Shown: positions 15,668 to 23,811, numbered from the stretch's first letter. The stretch: 29,316 bases of DNA from an uncultured Actinomycetes bacterium (GCA_903892335.1 CAITID010000025.1:1-29316), one strand, 5' to 3'. Notes: generated by a model not told the origin, from the sequence alone. Translations and numbers: made by a program.

Positions 15668-16753
15668 ATGCCAGCAGTAACCGTTGCCGATATCACCGTT
15701 CTGCCTCGTGTAGTTTCAGATCCAGTTGCCAGATCGCGCAGAATTAAATCTGTAACCACTGCGCCACAAGGACATGAAGGTGAAGGCTTTCCAGTTCGTC
15801 GCGCATTTGCTGGCGTTGATTTAGCAGATTTAGATCCATTTATTCACCTTGATCAAATGGGTGAGGTTGAGTACGCACCAGGTGAACCAAAAGGAACACC
15901 ATGGCATCCACATCGTGGCTTTGAAACAGTTACCTACATCATTGATGGAATCTTTGATCACTACGACAACCATGGTGGCGGCGGAACAATTTCAGATGGT
16001 GATACCCAATGGATGACAGCAGGTGCTGGAATTTTGCATATTGAAACTCCACCAGAGCATTTAGTAATGAGTGGTGGTTTATTTCATGGATTCCAACTTT
16101 GGGTTAATTTGCCAGCTGAGAAAAAATGGTCACCGCCGGCTTATCAAGATTTAAGAGCATCAGATGTTGCACTTTTGTCATCAGCTGATGGGGGCGCATT
16201 ACTTCGAGTTATTGCTGGCGAGATTGCTGGCCATAAAGGCCCAGGTTCAACCCAAACACCAATCACAATTGTGCATGCAACTTTGCAACCAGGTGCCCAG
16301 CTTCGTCTGCCCTGGAATCCAAATTACAACGCACTTGCTTATGTGCTTCATGGTCATGGCACAGTCGGTGATGAGAAGAATCCAATTAAAACTGGTCAAC
16401 TAGTTACCTACCGTGATGGTGATGTCATAGTTATTTCAGCTGACACAGTTCAAGAATCACGTTCACCACAAATGGATGTTTTAATTTTGGGTGGACAACC
16501 CATTAAAGAAAGTGTTGCTTGGATGGGACCGTTTGTAATGAATACGAAAGCTGAAGTATTAAAAGCTTTTGATGATTTTCAAAAAGGTGTTTTAGGAGTT
16601 GTGCCACCTGATTGGAGCAAAGCGGTTCGACCGCTGCAGCGCGATGGTGCTGGGCATAAATTAAATGGCGTCCGGCCAGCGGGTGATCTCAAGGGGGTTC
16701 ATAACACTCCAGATGAGTTAAATGTGAGCGGGCAGACAGAAAATCCTGCTTAA
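15668..16753 (+). CDS. Pirin family bicupin protein
   Basis: 361 residues, somewhat longer than typical pirins, two cupin domains. The metal-binding residues of the N-terminal cupin are present: His80 and His82 in WHPHRGFET, His124 and Glu126 in ILHIETPPE. The C-terminal pirin domain runs from about 190 to 300 and a polar tail follows. Bacterial pirins include quercetin-dioxygenase-like enzymes and regulators of pyruvate metabolism; which applies here cannot be told. AAGGATG precedes the ATG. It lies between the transhydrogenase operon and pckG, two redox/central-carbon units. Confidence 0.88.
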   Translation: MPAVTVADITVLPRVVSDPVARSRRIKSVTTAPQGHEGEGFPVRRAFAGVDLADLDPFIHLDQMGEVEYAPGEPKGTPWHPHRGFETVTYIIDGIFDHYDNHGGGGTISDGDTQWMTAGAGILHIETPPEHLVMSGGLFHGFQLWVNLPAEKKWSPPAYQDLRASDVALLSSADGGALLRVIAGEIAGHKGPGSTQTPITIVHATLQPGAQLRLPWNPNYNALAYVLHGHGTVGDEKNPIKTGQLVTYRDGDVIVISADTVQESRSPQMDVLILGGQPIKESVAWMGPFVMNTKAEVLKAFDDFQKGVLGVVPPDWSKAVRPLQRDGAGHKLNGVRPAGDLKGVHNTPDELNVSGQTENPA

Positions 16754-16799
16754 TCCCCACCCAAAGTAAAAAAATAGTCGTAACCTTCATCTCTAACAA

Positions 16800-16815
16800 A
16801 CTTCAAAGCTGAAGT
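16800..16815. promoter_or_regulatory. Inverted repeat upstream of pckG, possible operator
   Basis: ACTTCA-AAGC-TGAAGT, a perfect 6-bp inverted repeat ending 21 bases before the pckG ATG. No T-run follows, so it is not a terminator. It could be a repressor site or a hairpin in the mRNA leader. Confidence 0.35.
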
Positions 16816-16836
16816 ATTGATTGGACGGGATCAAAG

Positions 16837-18648
16837 ATGATCACAACTGCTAGCGCAGATCTTTCTGCTATTAAGCATGCGCAGTTGCGAAATTGGATCG
16901 AAGAAATTGCCGCTATTACAAAACCAGATGCGGTTTATATCTGTGATGGCTCCGAAAGTGAATGGAACCGAATCACTACCCGATTAGTTGAATCTGGCAC
17001 TTTGGTCAGATTAAAGAAAAAACCTAACTCTTTCTGGTGCGCATCAGATCCATCAGATGTCGCCCGCGTGGAAGATCGCACTTTTATTTGTTCAACTAAT
17101 GAATCCGATGCTGGTCCGACAAATAATTGGATGGCACCGGCTGAGATGAAAAAGATTATGACCGGACTCTATGACGGAGCTATGAGGGGTCGCACAATGT
17201 TTGTTATTCCATTTTGTATGGGTCCGTTGAATTCGAAGAATCCAATGTTTGGTGTTCAAATTACTGATAGCGCCTACGTAGTGGCATCAATGAAAATTAT
17301 GGCTCGGATGGGCAGTGAGGCCTTGGCTGCTATGGGCACTGATGCTGTTTTTGTAAAAGCATTGCATTCAGTTGGTGCACCACTTGCACCTGGCCAAGAT
17401 GATGTTACCTGGCCATGTTCTCAGACAAAATATATTTCGCAATTTCCAGAAGAACACACGATTTGGTCTTACGGATCAGGTTATGGCGGTAATGCTTTGT
17501 TAGGAAAGAAGTGCTATTCACTTCGTATCGCGTCCGTTATAGGCCGCGATGAGGGCTGGCTAGCTGAGCATATGTTGATTTTGAAGTTAACAAATCCAAA
17601 AGGCAAGGTGCACTACATAGCTGCGGCATTTCCATCTGCATGCGGTAAAACCAATTTAGCGATGCTTGATCCAACCATTAAGGGTTGGAAGGTTGAAACA
17701 TTAGGTGATGACATCGCGTGGATGAGATTTGGTGAAGATGGACGCTTGTATGCAATCAATCCTGAGTATGGATTCTTTGGAGTTGCACCTGGCACGGGTT
17801 GGAGTACAAATGCAAATGCGATGCGCACAGTTGAAAAAGGAAACTCAATTTTCACAAATGTTGCCTTAACTGAAGATGGTGATATTTGGTGGGAAGGAAT
17901 GACTGATACCCCACCGGCACATTTAACTGATTGGAAGAATCAGGATTGGACGCCAGAAAGTGGTGAACTTTCATCACATCCGAACTCACGTTTTTGTACA
18001 CCAGCTGCGCAATGTCCAATCATTGCCCCAGAGTGGGAGTCACCAGATGGTGTTCCAATCTCTGCAATCTTCTTCGGTGGCCGCCGCAAAACAACTATTC
18101 CATTAGTAATGCAATCTAGGGATTGGAATCATGGCGTATTTATGGGTGCCACTCTCTCCTCTGAAACAACTGCTGCAGCAACTGGCGCTGTTGGTGTTGT
18201 AAGGCGCGATCCATTTGCGATGTTGCCATTTATTGGTTATCACGTTGGCGATTACATTAAACATTGGATTGGAATTGGCAAGAAGACAAGTGCTGATAAG
18301 TTGCCAAAGATTTTCTATGTTAATTGGTTCCGCCGGGCTAAAGATGGTTCATTTTTATGGCCAGGTTATGGTGAGAACTCAAGAATTCTTAAGTGGGCTA
18401 TTGAGCGAATTGAGGGTGAGGCAGATGCCATTGAGACACCACTTGGTTTTGCACCGGCTGTTGGATCTATTGATGTTGAGGGCTTGGCTGTAACAGAAGC
18501 TGCGATGGCAGATGCACTGAATGTTGATAAGAGTGAGTGGCAGGCTGAGCTGCCGTTAATTGATGAGTGGTTTGCAAAGATTGGTGCGAAGCTGCCGAAG
18601 GAGATGGGTGTGGAGTTGGCGAAGCTGAAAAGTGGAATTTCTAAATAG
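16837..18648 (+). CDS. pckG: Phosphoenolpyruvate carboxykinase (GTP)
   Basis: 603 residues, the usual size of the GTP-dependent family and longer than ATP-dependent PckA. It interconverts oxaloacetate and PEP, linking the TCA cycle with gluconeogenesis. The kinase-1a/P-loop with the hyper-reactive cysteine is at about 264-273 (AFPSACGKTN, Cys269), GDDIAWMRF is the metal-binding kinase-2 motif, and FGGRRKTTIPLV and FPEEHTIWSYGSGYGGN are family blocks. GGGATCAAAG precedes the ATG. The stop codon lies one base from the stop of the convergent next gene, leaving no room for a terminator between them. Confidence 0.97.
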   Translation: MITTASADLSAIKHAQLRNWIEEIAAITKPDAVYICDGSESEWNRITTRLVESGTLVRLKKKPNSFWCASDPSDVARVEDRTFICSTNESDAGPTNNWMAPAEMKKIMTGLYDGAMRGRTMFVIPFCMGPLNSKNPMFGVQITDSAYVVASMKIMARMGSEALAAMGTDAVFVKALHSVGAPLAPGQDDVTWPCSQTKYISQFPEEHTIWSYGSGYGGNALLGKKCYSLRIASVIGRDEGWLAEHMLILKLTNPKGKVHYIAAAFPSACGKTNLAMLDPTIKGWKVETLGDDIAWMRFGEDGRLYAINPEYGFFGVAPGTGWSTNANAMRTVEKGNSIFTNVALTEDGDIWWEGMTDTPPAHLTDWKNQDWTPESGELSSHPNSRFCTPAAQCPIIAPEWESPDGVPISAIFFGGRRKTTIPLVMQSRDWNHGVFMGATLSSETTAAATGAVGVVRRDPFAMLPFIGYHVGDYIKHWIGIGKKTSADKLPKIFYVNWFRRAKDGSFLWPGYGENSRILKWAIERIEGEADAIETPLGFAPAVGSIDVEGLAVTEAAMADALNVDKSEWQAELPLIDEWFAKIGAKLPKEMGVELAKLKSGISK

Positions 18649-18649
18649 A

Positions 18650-19567
18650 TTATTTCTTTGTGAAACCAATTGGGCATTTAGGCCTTAATCCAGTTAATTT
18701 CTTTGTAGAACTACCACTTTTGCAGACAATTGAAGTGTTTTTTAATTTGCCGATAGGTTTTAGAGAAAACGTTGCTAAATTGTAAATTTTTTGGCTATTG
18801 CCAGCTCCGAAAACAATGTACGTATCAATTAGGCAAGTTTTTGATGAATTAAAGGCAATAAACATTGCGCCCCATTTATTACTAATTATTTGTGGCGTAC
18901 CAACCATCGCTGGTGATTTATCAGTATTTAGTTCGGCAATATATGAAAATTCACCACACTTATTTTGAATTCTATAGAAAATTCCTTTAAATTCTAATTG
19001 ATCTAAAAAACTACTCCTACCGGGCCCGAATGACTGTTGAAACTTTTCAAAACTTTCATTTCCCATGGACCAATCCAGCCATTTGCCTTTGATTAGTCCA
19101 TTGGAGTTAATACTCGCATTGCCTTTTACCTGCTTTAGCGCACTGGCCATGCTTTTAAATGTTTGCAAGTTTTTTTCACCCACTTCGAAATTTGCAGCGC
19201 TGGTTTTAATTTGATTTTCAAGATCGCTAATTGGTGCGGTCTGATAATCAATAAAGGAGCCTGGAATTTTTATTATTCTTTCAGTACAACTTTTACCTAC
19301 ATACCTATAAGTTATTTCAAAAGTTGTGTTTTCGAAAAACATTCCCATTGGTAAATTCCAGTTGCTAGGAACTGTAAGCACATCTGGGCTAGTCGTTTTG
19401 GTTCCGACTAGATCGTAATTAAGTGAATTGGTAACTATTACTGGCTGTCCAGAACTCCATTCACTATCAGGCAATTCAGAAAAGCATTTATCTAAGGCTA
19501 TTGCGTTTGTCGACGAAAAATTCGTGAATAAAACTGAAAAGATTGCAAGGATAATCACTTTTCTCAT
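18650..19567 (-). CDS. Secreted protein of unknown function with Cys/Lys C-terminal motif
   Basis: 305 residues with a clear signal peptide (MRKVIILAIFSVLF..., cleavage near residue 24). The body is Ser/Asn-rich with paired cysteines and no recognised domain. A helical stretch around 115-150 (DLENQIKTSA, FKSMASALKQV) separates two probable beta regions. The last 27 residues have the pattern IVCKSG, KKLTG, KCPIGFTKK, that is two cysteines within a lysine/glycine-rich tail. From memory this resembles a C-terminal tail in several secreted proteins of aquatic actinobacteria, and it may be a cell-surface attachment element. TAGAGT lies 6 bases before the ATG. Confidence 0.7.
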   Translation of the reverse strand: MRKVIILAIFSVLFTNFSSTNAIALDKCFSELPDSEWSSGQPVIVTNSLNYDLVGTKTTSPDVLTVPSNWNLPMGMFFENTTFEITYRYVGKSCTERIIKIPGSFIDYQTAPISDLENQIKTSAANFEVGEKNLQTFKSMASALKQVKGNASINSNGLIKGKWLDWSMGNESFEKFQQSFGPGRSSFLDQLEFKGIFYRIQNKCGEFSYIAELNTDKSPAMVGTPQIISNKWGAMFIAFNSSKTCLIDTYIVFGAGNSQKIYNLATFSLKPIGKLKNTSIVCKSGSSTKKLTGLRPKCPIGFTKK

Positions 19568-19573
19568 GGAATT

Positions 19574-19579
19574 ACTCTA
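19574..19579 (-). promoter_or_regulatory. -10 element of the secreted-protein gene
   Basis: TAGAGT on the minus strand, exactly 6 bases before the ATG at 19567. It shares two base pairs with the plus-strand -10 at 19578-19583. Confidence 0.5.
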
Positions 19580-19583
19580 GCAT
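19578..19583 (+). promoter_or_regulatory. -10 element of the small membrane-protein gene
   Basis: TAGCAT exactly 6 bases before the ATG at 19590, overlapping the divergent -10 by two base pairs (19578-19579). Confidence 0.5.
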
Positions 19584-19589
19584 TTTGAG

Positions 19590-19862
19590 ATGGAATCACT
19601 CGCCCTACTAGTTTCTCTCATCATGATCATAATGTTGGTATCTGGGTTTCTTGCCTTGCTCTTGACCTTTCGAAAAACTAGGGCAATTTCAAATGTAACT
19701 GCAAAGCCAATGCAAAGAGTGGTCACTCTGGTACTTGCTGGTATTTCACTATTTATTGGGTTTCAAATACTTACCCAAGTTAATTCACTTGGCGGACAAA
19801 TTTTTGGTGCTATTGGAGTAACAACTGCATTAATTGCTTTTTACAGAGTATTTAAGAAATAA
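19590..19862 (+). CDS. Small membrane protein of unknown function
   Basis: 90 residues with two or three hydrophobic helices: about 5-27 (LLVSLIMIIMLVSGFLALLL), 43-62 and 69-86, separated by a basic loop (FRKTRAISN) that should face the cytoplasm. No family is recognised. Its start codon is only 22 bp from the divergent secreted-protein gene. The stop codon lies one base from the mature 3' end of the convergent ssrA gene, and the nearest plus-strand terminator is beyond ssrA, at 20246-20269. The length, clean start and leaderless-type promoter support a real gene. Confidence 0.6.
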   Translation: MESLALLVSLIMIIMLVSGFLALLLTFRKTRAISNVTAKPMQRVVTLVLAGISLFIGFQILTQVNSLGGQIFGAIGVTTALIAFYRVFKK

Positions 19863-19863
19863 G

Positions 19864-20232
19864 TGGAGGTGCCGGGAATTGAACCCGGGTCCTCTAGTAA
19901 CTATCCAAGTCTTCTACGGGCGTAGTGCAATTATCGTTTTCTCAGTTCAAACTCTCACATGCACAAGTAGTTTACGAACTCAGTCACAGTTTTATTTCCC
20001 TATTAATCCCCGCAACATGATTAGAGGTAAGTTCTCTAGCGACGTTAGATCCAGAGGCGAGAACAAACTCTGGGTAACGGACATCAGAGCTAGCTTAGGC
20101 AGCTAGTTGATAATCAGCGGCAGTTTTACTTGCGCTTATATTTTGCCATGTTTTTGTGGTTAACGAGATCATCACGGCTTCCTCGGCCCGCTTCCCTTGA
20201 AGTAACGACTAAAGTCGAGACCGATCACCCCC
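19864..20232 (-). ncRNA. ssrA: Transfer-messenger RNA (tmRNA)
   Basis: About 369 bases. tmRNA rescues stalled ribosomes and tags the nascent protein. The 5' end GGGGGTG pairs with 3' CACCTCC as the acceptor stem, followed by discriminator A; the CCA end is not encoded. The T arm has CCCGG/CCGGG with GTTCAAT, and the 5' part GGTCTCGACTTTAG matches the tRNA-like D-loop region. The reading frame ends TAA at 20095-20097. The most likely tag is ASKTAADYQLAA, starting at a GCA at 20131-20133; the exact resume codon is inferred. The LAA end is the usual Clp/FtsH degradation signal. Adjacent to smpB, its protein partner. Confidence 0.95.
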
Positions 20233-20245
20233 AAGATTAAAGCGT

Positions 20246-20269
20246 CTAGATTCTTAATCTAGTTTTTTT
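20246..20269 (+). terminator. Plus-strand intrinsic terminator beyond ssrA
   Basis: Perfect stem CTAGATT/AATCTAG (20246-20252 with 20256-20262), 3-base loop and seven T. It is oriented for plus-strand transcripts only; the minus strand has no T-run. It sits just upstream of the ssrA 5' end, so it would stop transcripts running antisense through ssrA. The hairpin may also overlap the ssrA promoter, where TTTAAT/TAATCT could act as -10. Confidence 0.7.
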
Positions 20270-20356
20270 CATTATGTAGTTGTATTAGTACTGAACCACA
20301 TATTTTAGAGGGTTATTCCAGAAACTGTTAATCGATGTTTAAAACAGTGCTAATTA

Positions 20357-20863
20357 CTAGTCGTAATCCTGATCTTTGCTTTTCTTTCCACCTTTGCCGG
20401 TATTCCTTCTTGAAACCTCACGATCAACCTCGCGCTTCGCCTGCTTTTCCATCAAAGTATTACGTTTGTCATGAGCTTTTTTGCCTTTAGCAATTGCAAT
20501 CTCAATCTTTGCTTTGCCATCTTTAAAGTAAAGGGAGAGCGGAATCAGAGTTAATCCACCCGTTTTGATCACACCATTTATTTGAGCAATCTCGCGCTTA
20601 TGTAATAACAGCTTTCGCTCGCGCCTTGGCATGTGATTGGTCCAGCTACCTTGGTTGTATTCGGGAATATGAACACCGCTGACCCAAATCTCACCATCGC
20701 GAGCCATGGCATAACCATCAGTTAGTGAGGCACGTCCTGCACGTAATGATTTAACCTCAGTGCCGGTTAAAACTAAACCACACTCATAAACCTCTTCAAT
20801 AAAGTAATCATGGCGAGCGGTTTTATTTTGGGCAATTATCTTTTTGCCTAACTCTTTCACCAT
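20357..20863 (-). CDS. smpB: SsrA-binding protein SmpB
   Basis: 168 residues. Binds the tRNA-like domain of tmRNA and brings it to stalled ribosomes. Conserved features are IAQNKTARHDYFIEEVYECGLVLTGTEVKSLR near the N-terminus, DGYAMARDGEIWVSGVHIPEY, and a basic C-terminal tail (KAHDKRNTLMEKQAKREVDREVSRR) that reaches into the mRNA channel. I prefer ATG 20863, which gives the usual MVKELGKK start, over GTG two codons upstream. It follows ftsX and precedes ssrA on the same strand. Confidence 0.97.
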   Translation of the reverse strand: MVKELGKKIIAQNKTARHDYFIEEVYECGLVLTGTEVKSLRAGRASLTDGYAMARDGEIWVSGVHIPEYNQGSWTNHMPRRERKLLLHKREIAQINGVIKTGGLTLIPLSLYFKDGKAKIEIAIAKGKKAHDKRNTLMEKQAKREVDREVSRRNTGKGGKKSKDQDYD

Positions 20864-20891
20864 AGGCACACTAGACCTTGAACTGGTCTTA

Positions 20892-21794
20892 TTAAACCTT
20901 TAGGTACTTACGCAATGTAACAATTGATGCAACGCTACTTACTACCAAACCAGTTAGCAGCAATAAGAGCGATGCATTTAATACATCGGTCCATGTAAAG
21001 AATTGAGTGAAGGTAAGAAGTGGTGCAACTTTTTCATCAATGATCCATTTAAAGCCTGACAAAAATCCAGTTGCAACAGCCCAACCTGAGATGGCAGCAA
21101 ATACACCTTCGAGTAAGAATGGCAATTGAATTGAGAATGAAGATGCGCCAACTAATTTCATAACTCCAGTTTCGCGGCGGCGATTAAAAGCAGCAATACG
21201 TAAGGTATTGCTAATTAAAAGTGCGGCGGTTAACACGGATGCTAAACCGATTGCTAGTGCGCCATTTCTTAAGACTCCTAATAATTTAAAGAACTTATCT
21301 AAGATCGCCCTTTGATCCTGCACAATATCTACACCTGGTCGACCGCTAAATGCACTTTCAATAACAGCAAATTTTGTTGGATCTTTTAACTTAACTCGAA
21401 ATGATTCTGGCAATTGATCTGGTGTTACGTTTTGAGCAATTGCTGAACCTTTAAACCGTTCTTGAAATCTATTAAATGCTTGGGCTTGATTCTCATAGAA
21501 GACTTCATCAACTACTGGCAGCGCTTGCAGGTCGCGCTGAATTGCAACCTTCTGGTCAGAAGTGATGACCCCTTTAGCACAAGATGGTGAATCAGAAAGA
21601 GATCCGCAAAGAAATATTGAAACCTCAATTTTGTCATACCAATAATCCTTCATTACCTTAACTTGGGAGTTGGCAAGCAAACCAATTCCAAGAAGTGTTA
21701 GCGAAATAGCTACAGTAATCATTACGGCAAAGGTCATGGTTAAGTTTCGACGAAGGCCAATACCAACCTCTTTAGCTACAAACTTTGCTCTCAT
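20892..21794 (-). CDS. ftsX: FtsX, membrane subunit of the FtsEX division complex
   Basis: 300 residues. FtsX is a permease-like protein that, driven by FtsE, activates peptidoglycan hydrolases at the septum. There is a short cytoplasmic N-terminus (GIGLRRNLTMTFAVMIT), a first helix at about 21-43, and an extracellular domain to about 170 with two cysteines (FLCGSLSDSPSCAKG). Three more helices follow, with the FtsX-type RRRETGVMKLVGAS segment between them. It lies 39 bases after ftsE but has its own TAGGGT hexamer 6 bases before ATG, so it may also be transcribed separately. Confidence 0.95.
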   Translation of the reverse strand: MRAKFVAKEVGIGLRRNLTMTFAVMITVAISLTLLGIGLLANSQVKVMKDYWYDKIEVSIFLCGSLSDSPSCAKGVITSDQKVAIQRDLQALPVVDEVFYENQAQAFNRFQERFKGSAIAQNVTPDQLPESFRVKLKDPTKFAVIESAFSGRPGVDIVQDQRAILDKFFKLLGVLRNGALAIGLASVLTAALLISNTLRIAAFNRRRETGVMKLVGASSFSIQLPFLLEGVFAAISGWAVATGFLSGFKWIIDEKVAPLLTFTQFFTWTDVLNASLLLLLTGLVVSSVASIVTLRKYLKV

Positions 21795-21800
21795 GTTTCT

Positions 21801-21806
21801 ACCCTA
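21801..21806 (-). promoter_or_regulatory. -10 element of ftsX, leaderless type
   Basis: TAGGGT on the minus strand, exactly 6 bases before the ftsX ATG, in the 39-base gap after ftsE. Confidence 0.4.
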
Positions 21807-21833
21807 TCCGTCTCGTCTTTAAATTCCGGTTAA

Positions 21834-22523
21834 TTAACCTGTGTAGCCGTAAACACCACGGGCTTGATCACGGATTACATGTCCGCCATCTAATTCAATT
21901 ACTCGCTTGCGCATCTGGTCCACAATTCCAGAATCATGAGTAGCCATCACAACGGTAGTTCCCTCGCGATTGATCCGATCTAATAACTTCATAATTCCAA
22001 CTGAGGTGGCCGGATCTAGATTTCCAGTTGGCTCATCTGCAATTAAAATTGCAGGACGTGAAACATAAGCACGAGCGATTGCAACTCGTTGTTGTTCACC
22101 ACCAGATAACTCACCTGGCTTTCGCTCAGATTTCTCTTCTAATCCAACTAATTCAAGTACCTCTGGCACCTCACGGCTAATCTGTTTTTCAGAGTAACCA
22201 AGTACATGTAATGTAAAGGCAACATTTTCAGCAACAGTTTTATTTGGTAACAATCTAAAATCTTGAAATACAGTTCCAACTTGGCGACGCAGCTCAGGCA
22301 CCTTGTGATCTTTTAATGTATTTAGATCTTTACCTGCCACATGAATCGTGCCAGTTGATGGTCGCTCTTCACGCAAAACTAATCTTAGAAATGTTGATTT
22401 ACCAGAACCAGATTGACCAACTAGAAAGGCGAATTCACCCTTGGTAATTTCAAGGCTTACACCGTCTAATGCAGCCCGCTCTTGCTTGGGATACATCTTG
22501 GATACATTTTCAAAACGAATCAA
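21834..22523 (-). CDS. ftsE: FtsE, ATPase subunit of the FtsEX division complex
   Basis: 229-residue ABC ATPase. Walker A GQSGSGKST at 36-44, Q-loop FQDFRLL, signature LSGGEQQRVAIARA at 139-152, Walker B with ADEPTGNLD at 162-170, and the switch MATHD. It powers FtsX. It starts at TTG (family start MIRFENVSKMY) with GAAAGG 9 bases upstream, so unlike ftsX this gene has a real ribosome-binding site. The upstream region carries a tandem 13-bp repeat. Confidence 0.96.
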   Translation of the reverse strand: MIRFENVSKMYPKQERAALDGVSLEITKGEFAFLVGQSGSGKSTFLRLVLREERPSTGTIHVAGKDLNTLKDHKVPELRRQVGTVFQDFRLLPNKTVAENVAFTLHVLGYSEKQISREVPEVLELVGLEEKSERKPGELSGGEQQRVAIARAYVSRPAILIADEPTGNLDPATSVGIMKLLDRINREGTTVVMATHDSGIVDQMRKRVIELDGGHVIRDQARGVYGYTG

Positions 22524-22543
22524 TTAACTAAGCCTTTCGGTAG

Positions 22544-22574
22544 TTAGCCTAAGTTCAACAATTAGCCTAAGTTC
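22544..22574. repeat. Tandem 13-bp repeat upstream of ftsE
   Basis: TTAGCCTAAGTTC occurs twice, at 22544-22556 and 22562-22574, an 18-bp period. On the minus strand it reads GAACTTAGGCTAA and contains TAGGCT, the same hexamer used as the argF -10. The core 9-mer recurs in inverted orientation at 22681-22689, next to the prfB stop. It could be a duplicated promoter element or an operator for ftsE. The rest of 22524-22698 is A+T-rich with no gene seen. Confidence 0.5.
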
Positions 22575-22698
22575 GATAAGCCCCCAGTTTAGATAAGTAA
22601 TGGGCATATGTCCTGATTTACACGCAATTTAAAAAATTTAGGCAGAATTATTTCAGAATTTTATGCGTAAATTTTGCTGAGAACTTAGGTTTGTGAAA

Positions 22699-23805
22699 TT
22701 AATCGCGGCTTTTTCGCCACTTAATTCCAGCTTCAATAAAACCATCTAAATCACCATCAAGTACGCCAGATGGATTTCCAACTTCAAAATCAGTTCGTAA
22801 ATCTTTAACCATTTGATATGGCGCTAAAACATATGAACGCATTTGATTTCCCCAAGAGCCAGAGTTATCACCTTTTAATGCATCCATTTTTGCGCGCTCT
22901 TCTTGTCGACGTCGTTCTAATAACTTTGATTGCAAGACCGCCATTGCTGTGGCTTTATTTTGAATTTGTGATCGTTCATTTTGGCAAGAGACCACAATTC
23001 CAGTTGCGGTATGAGTAATTCTCACCGCTGAATCTGTTGTGTTAACACCTTGTCCACCTGGTCCTGATGATCGGTAAACATCAACTCGTATATCCTTTTC
23101 ATCAATTTCAATATGATCACTTTGTTCAACAACTGGCACAACTTCAACGCCAGCAAATGAAGTATGACGGCGTGATTGTGAATCAAAAGGAGAGATTCGA
23201 ACTAAGCGGTGCGTTCCTTGTTCAACAGATAAACGCCCGTATGCATATGGGGCTGAAATGCGAAAGGTGGTTGATTTAATTCCAGCCTCTTCCGCATATG
23301 AAGTTTCTAGAATATCTGTCTTATAAGAGTGGCGTTCGCAGAAGCGTAAATACATTCTCATCAGCATCTCTGCCCAATCAGCAGCTTCAACACCGCCTGC
23401 TTCAGAGCGGATGGTCATGAGTGCATCTCGGTCATCGTATTCACCACTGAGTAATGTTTGAACCTCTAGATCATTAATCGTTTTTGTTAAGTTATCCAAC
23501 TCCAAATCAATATCTTTATATGCCGCCGCTTTCTCTGTCTCGGCATCAGCTAGTTCTATCATTACTGGTAGATCATCTAATCGTGTTCGAATACCTTGAA
23601 TTTTATTTATGGTTGATTGAGCTCTTGATAATTTTGAGGTTATAACCTGCGCCTTTTCTGGATCATCCCAAAGGTTTGGAACGCTAGCTTGTGCCTCTAG
23701 ATCATTGGCCTGCTCAATTAATTTAGGCAGATTCAATACCTGTTCAATTGATTGCAAAGTTGTATTTATCTTAGCAATCTCATCAGCGTGCTCACGTGCG
23801 GCCAT
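22699..23805 (-). CDS. prfB: Peptide chain release factor 2
   Basis: 368 residues. Terminates translation at UGA and UAA. The stop-codon-reading tripeptide SPF is at 205-207 and the catalytic GGQ at 250-252 in GPGGQGVNTTD, so it is RF2 and not RF1. It reads as one uninterrupted frame, without the internal UGA programmed frameshift that regulates RF2 in E. coli. I use ATG 23805, not TTG two codons upstream, because TACTCT lies exactly 6 bases before the ATG. That promoter fits in the 15-bp gap after the last pilus gene. Confidence 0.97.
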   Translation of the reverse strand: MAAREHADEIAKINTTLQSIEQVLNLPKLIEQANDLEAQASVPNLWDDPEKAQVITSKLSRAQSTINKIQGIRTRLDDLPVMIELADAETEKAAAYKDIDLELDNLTKTINDLEVQTLLSGEYDDRDALMTIRSEAGGVEAADWAEMLMRMYLRFCERHSYKTDILETSYAEEAGIKSTTFRISAPYAYGRLSVEQGTHRLVRISPFDSQSRRHTSFAGVEVVPVVEQSDHIEIDEKDIRVDVYRSSGPGGQGVNTTDSAVRITHTATGIVVSCQNERSQIQNKATAMAVLQSKLLERRRQEERAKMDALKGDNSGSWGNQMRSYVLAPYQMVKDLRTDFEVGNPSGVLDGDLDGFIEAGIKWRKSRD

Positions 23806-23811
23806 TTGCAA

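Noticed and set aside
19834..20106. Plus-strand open frame across ssrA
   Set aside because: It lies over the tmRNA gene and includes the antisense of its T arm; such false proteins are common over tRNA-like sequence.
22699..23805. Programmed frameshift in prfB
   Set aside because: The gene reads through in one frame from a well-supported ATG; the E. coli-type internal UGA is absent.
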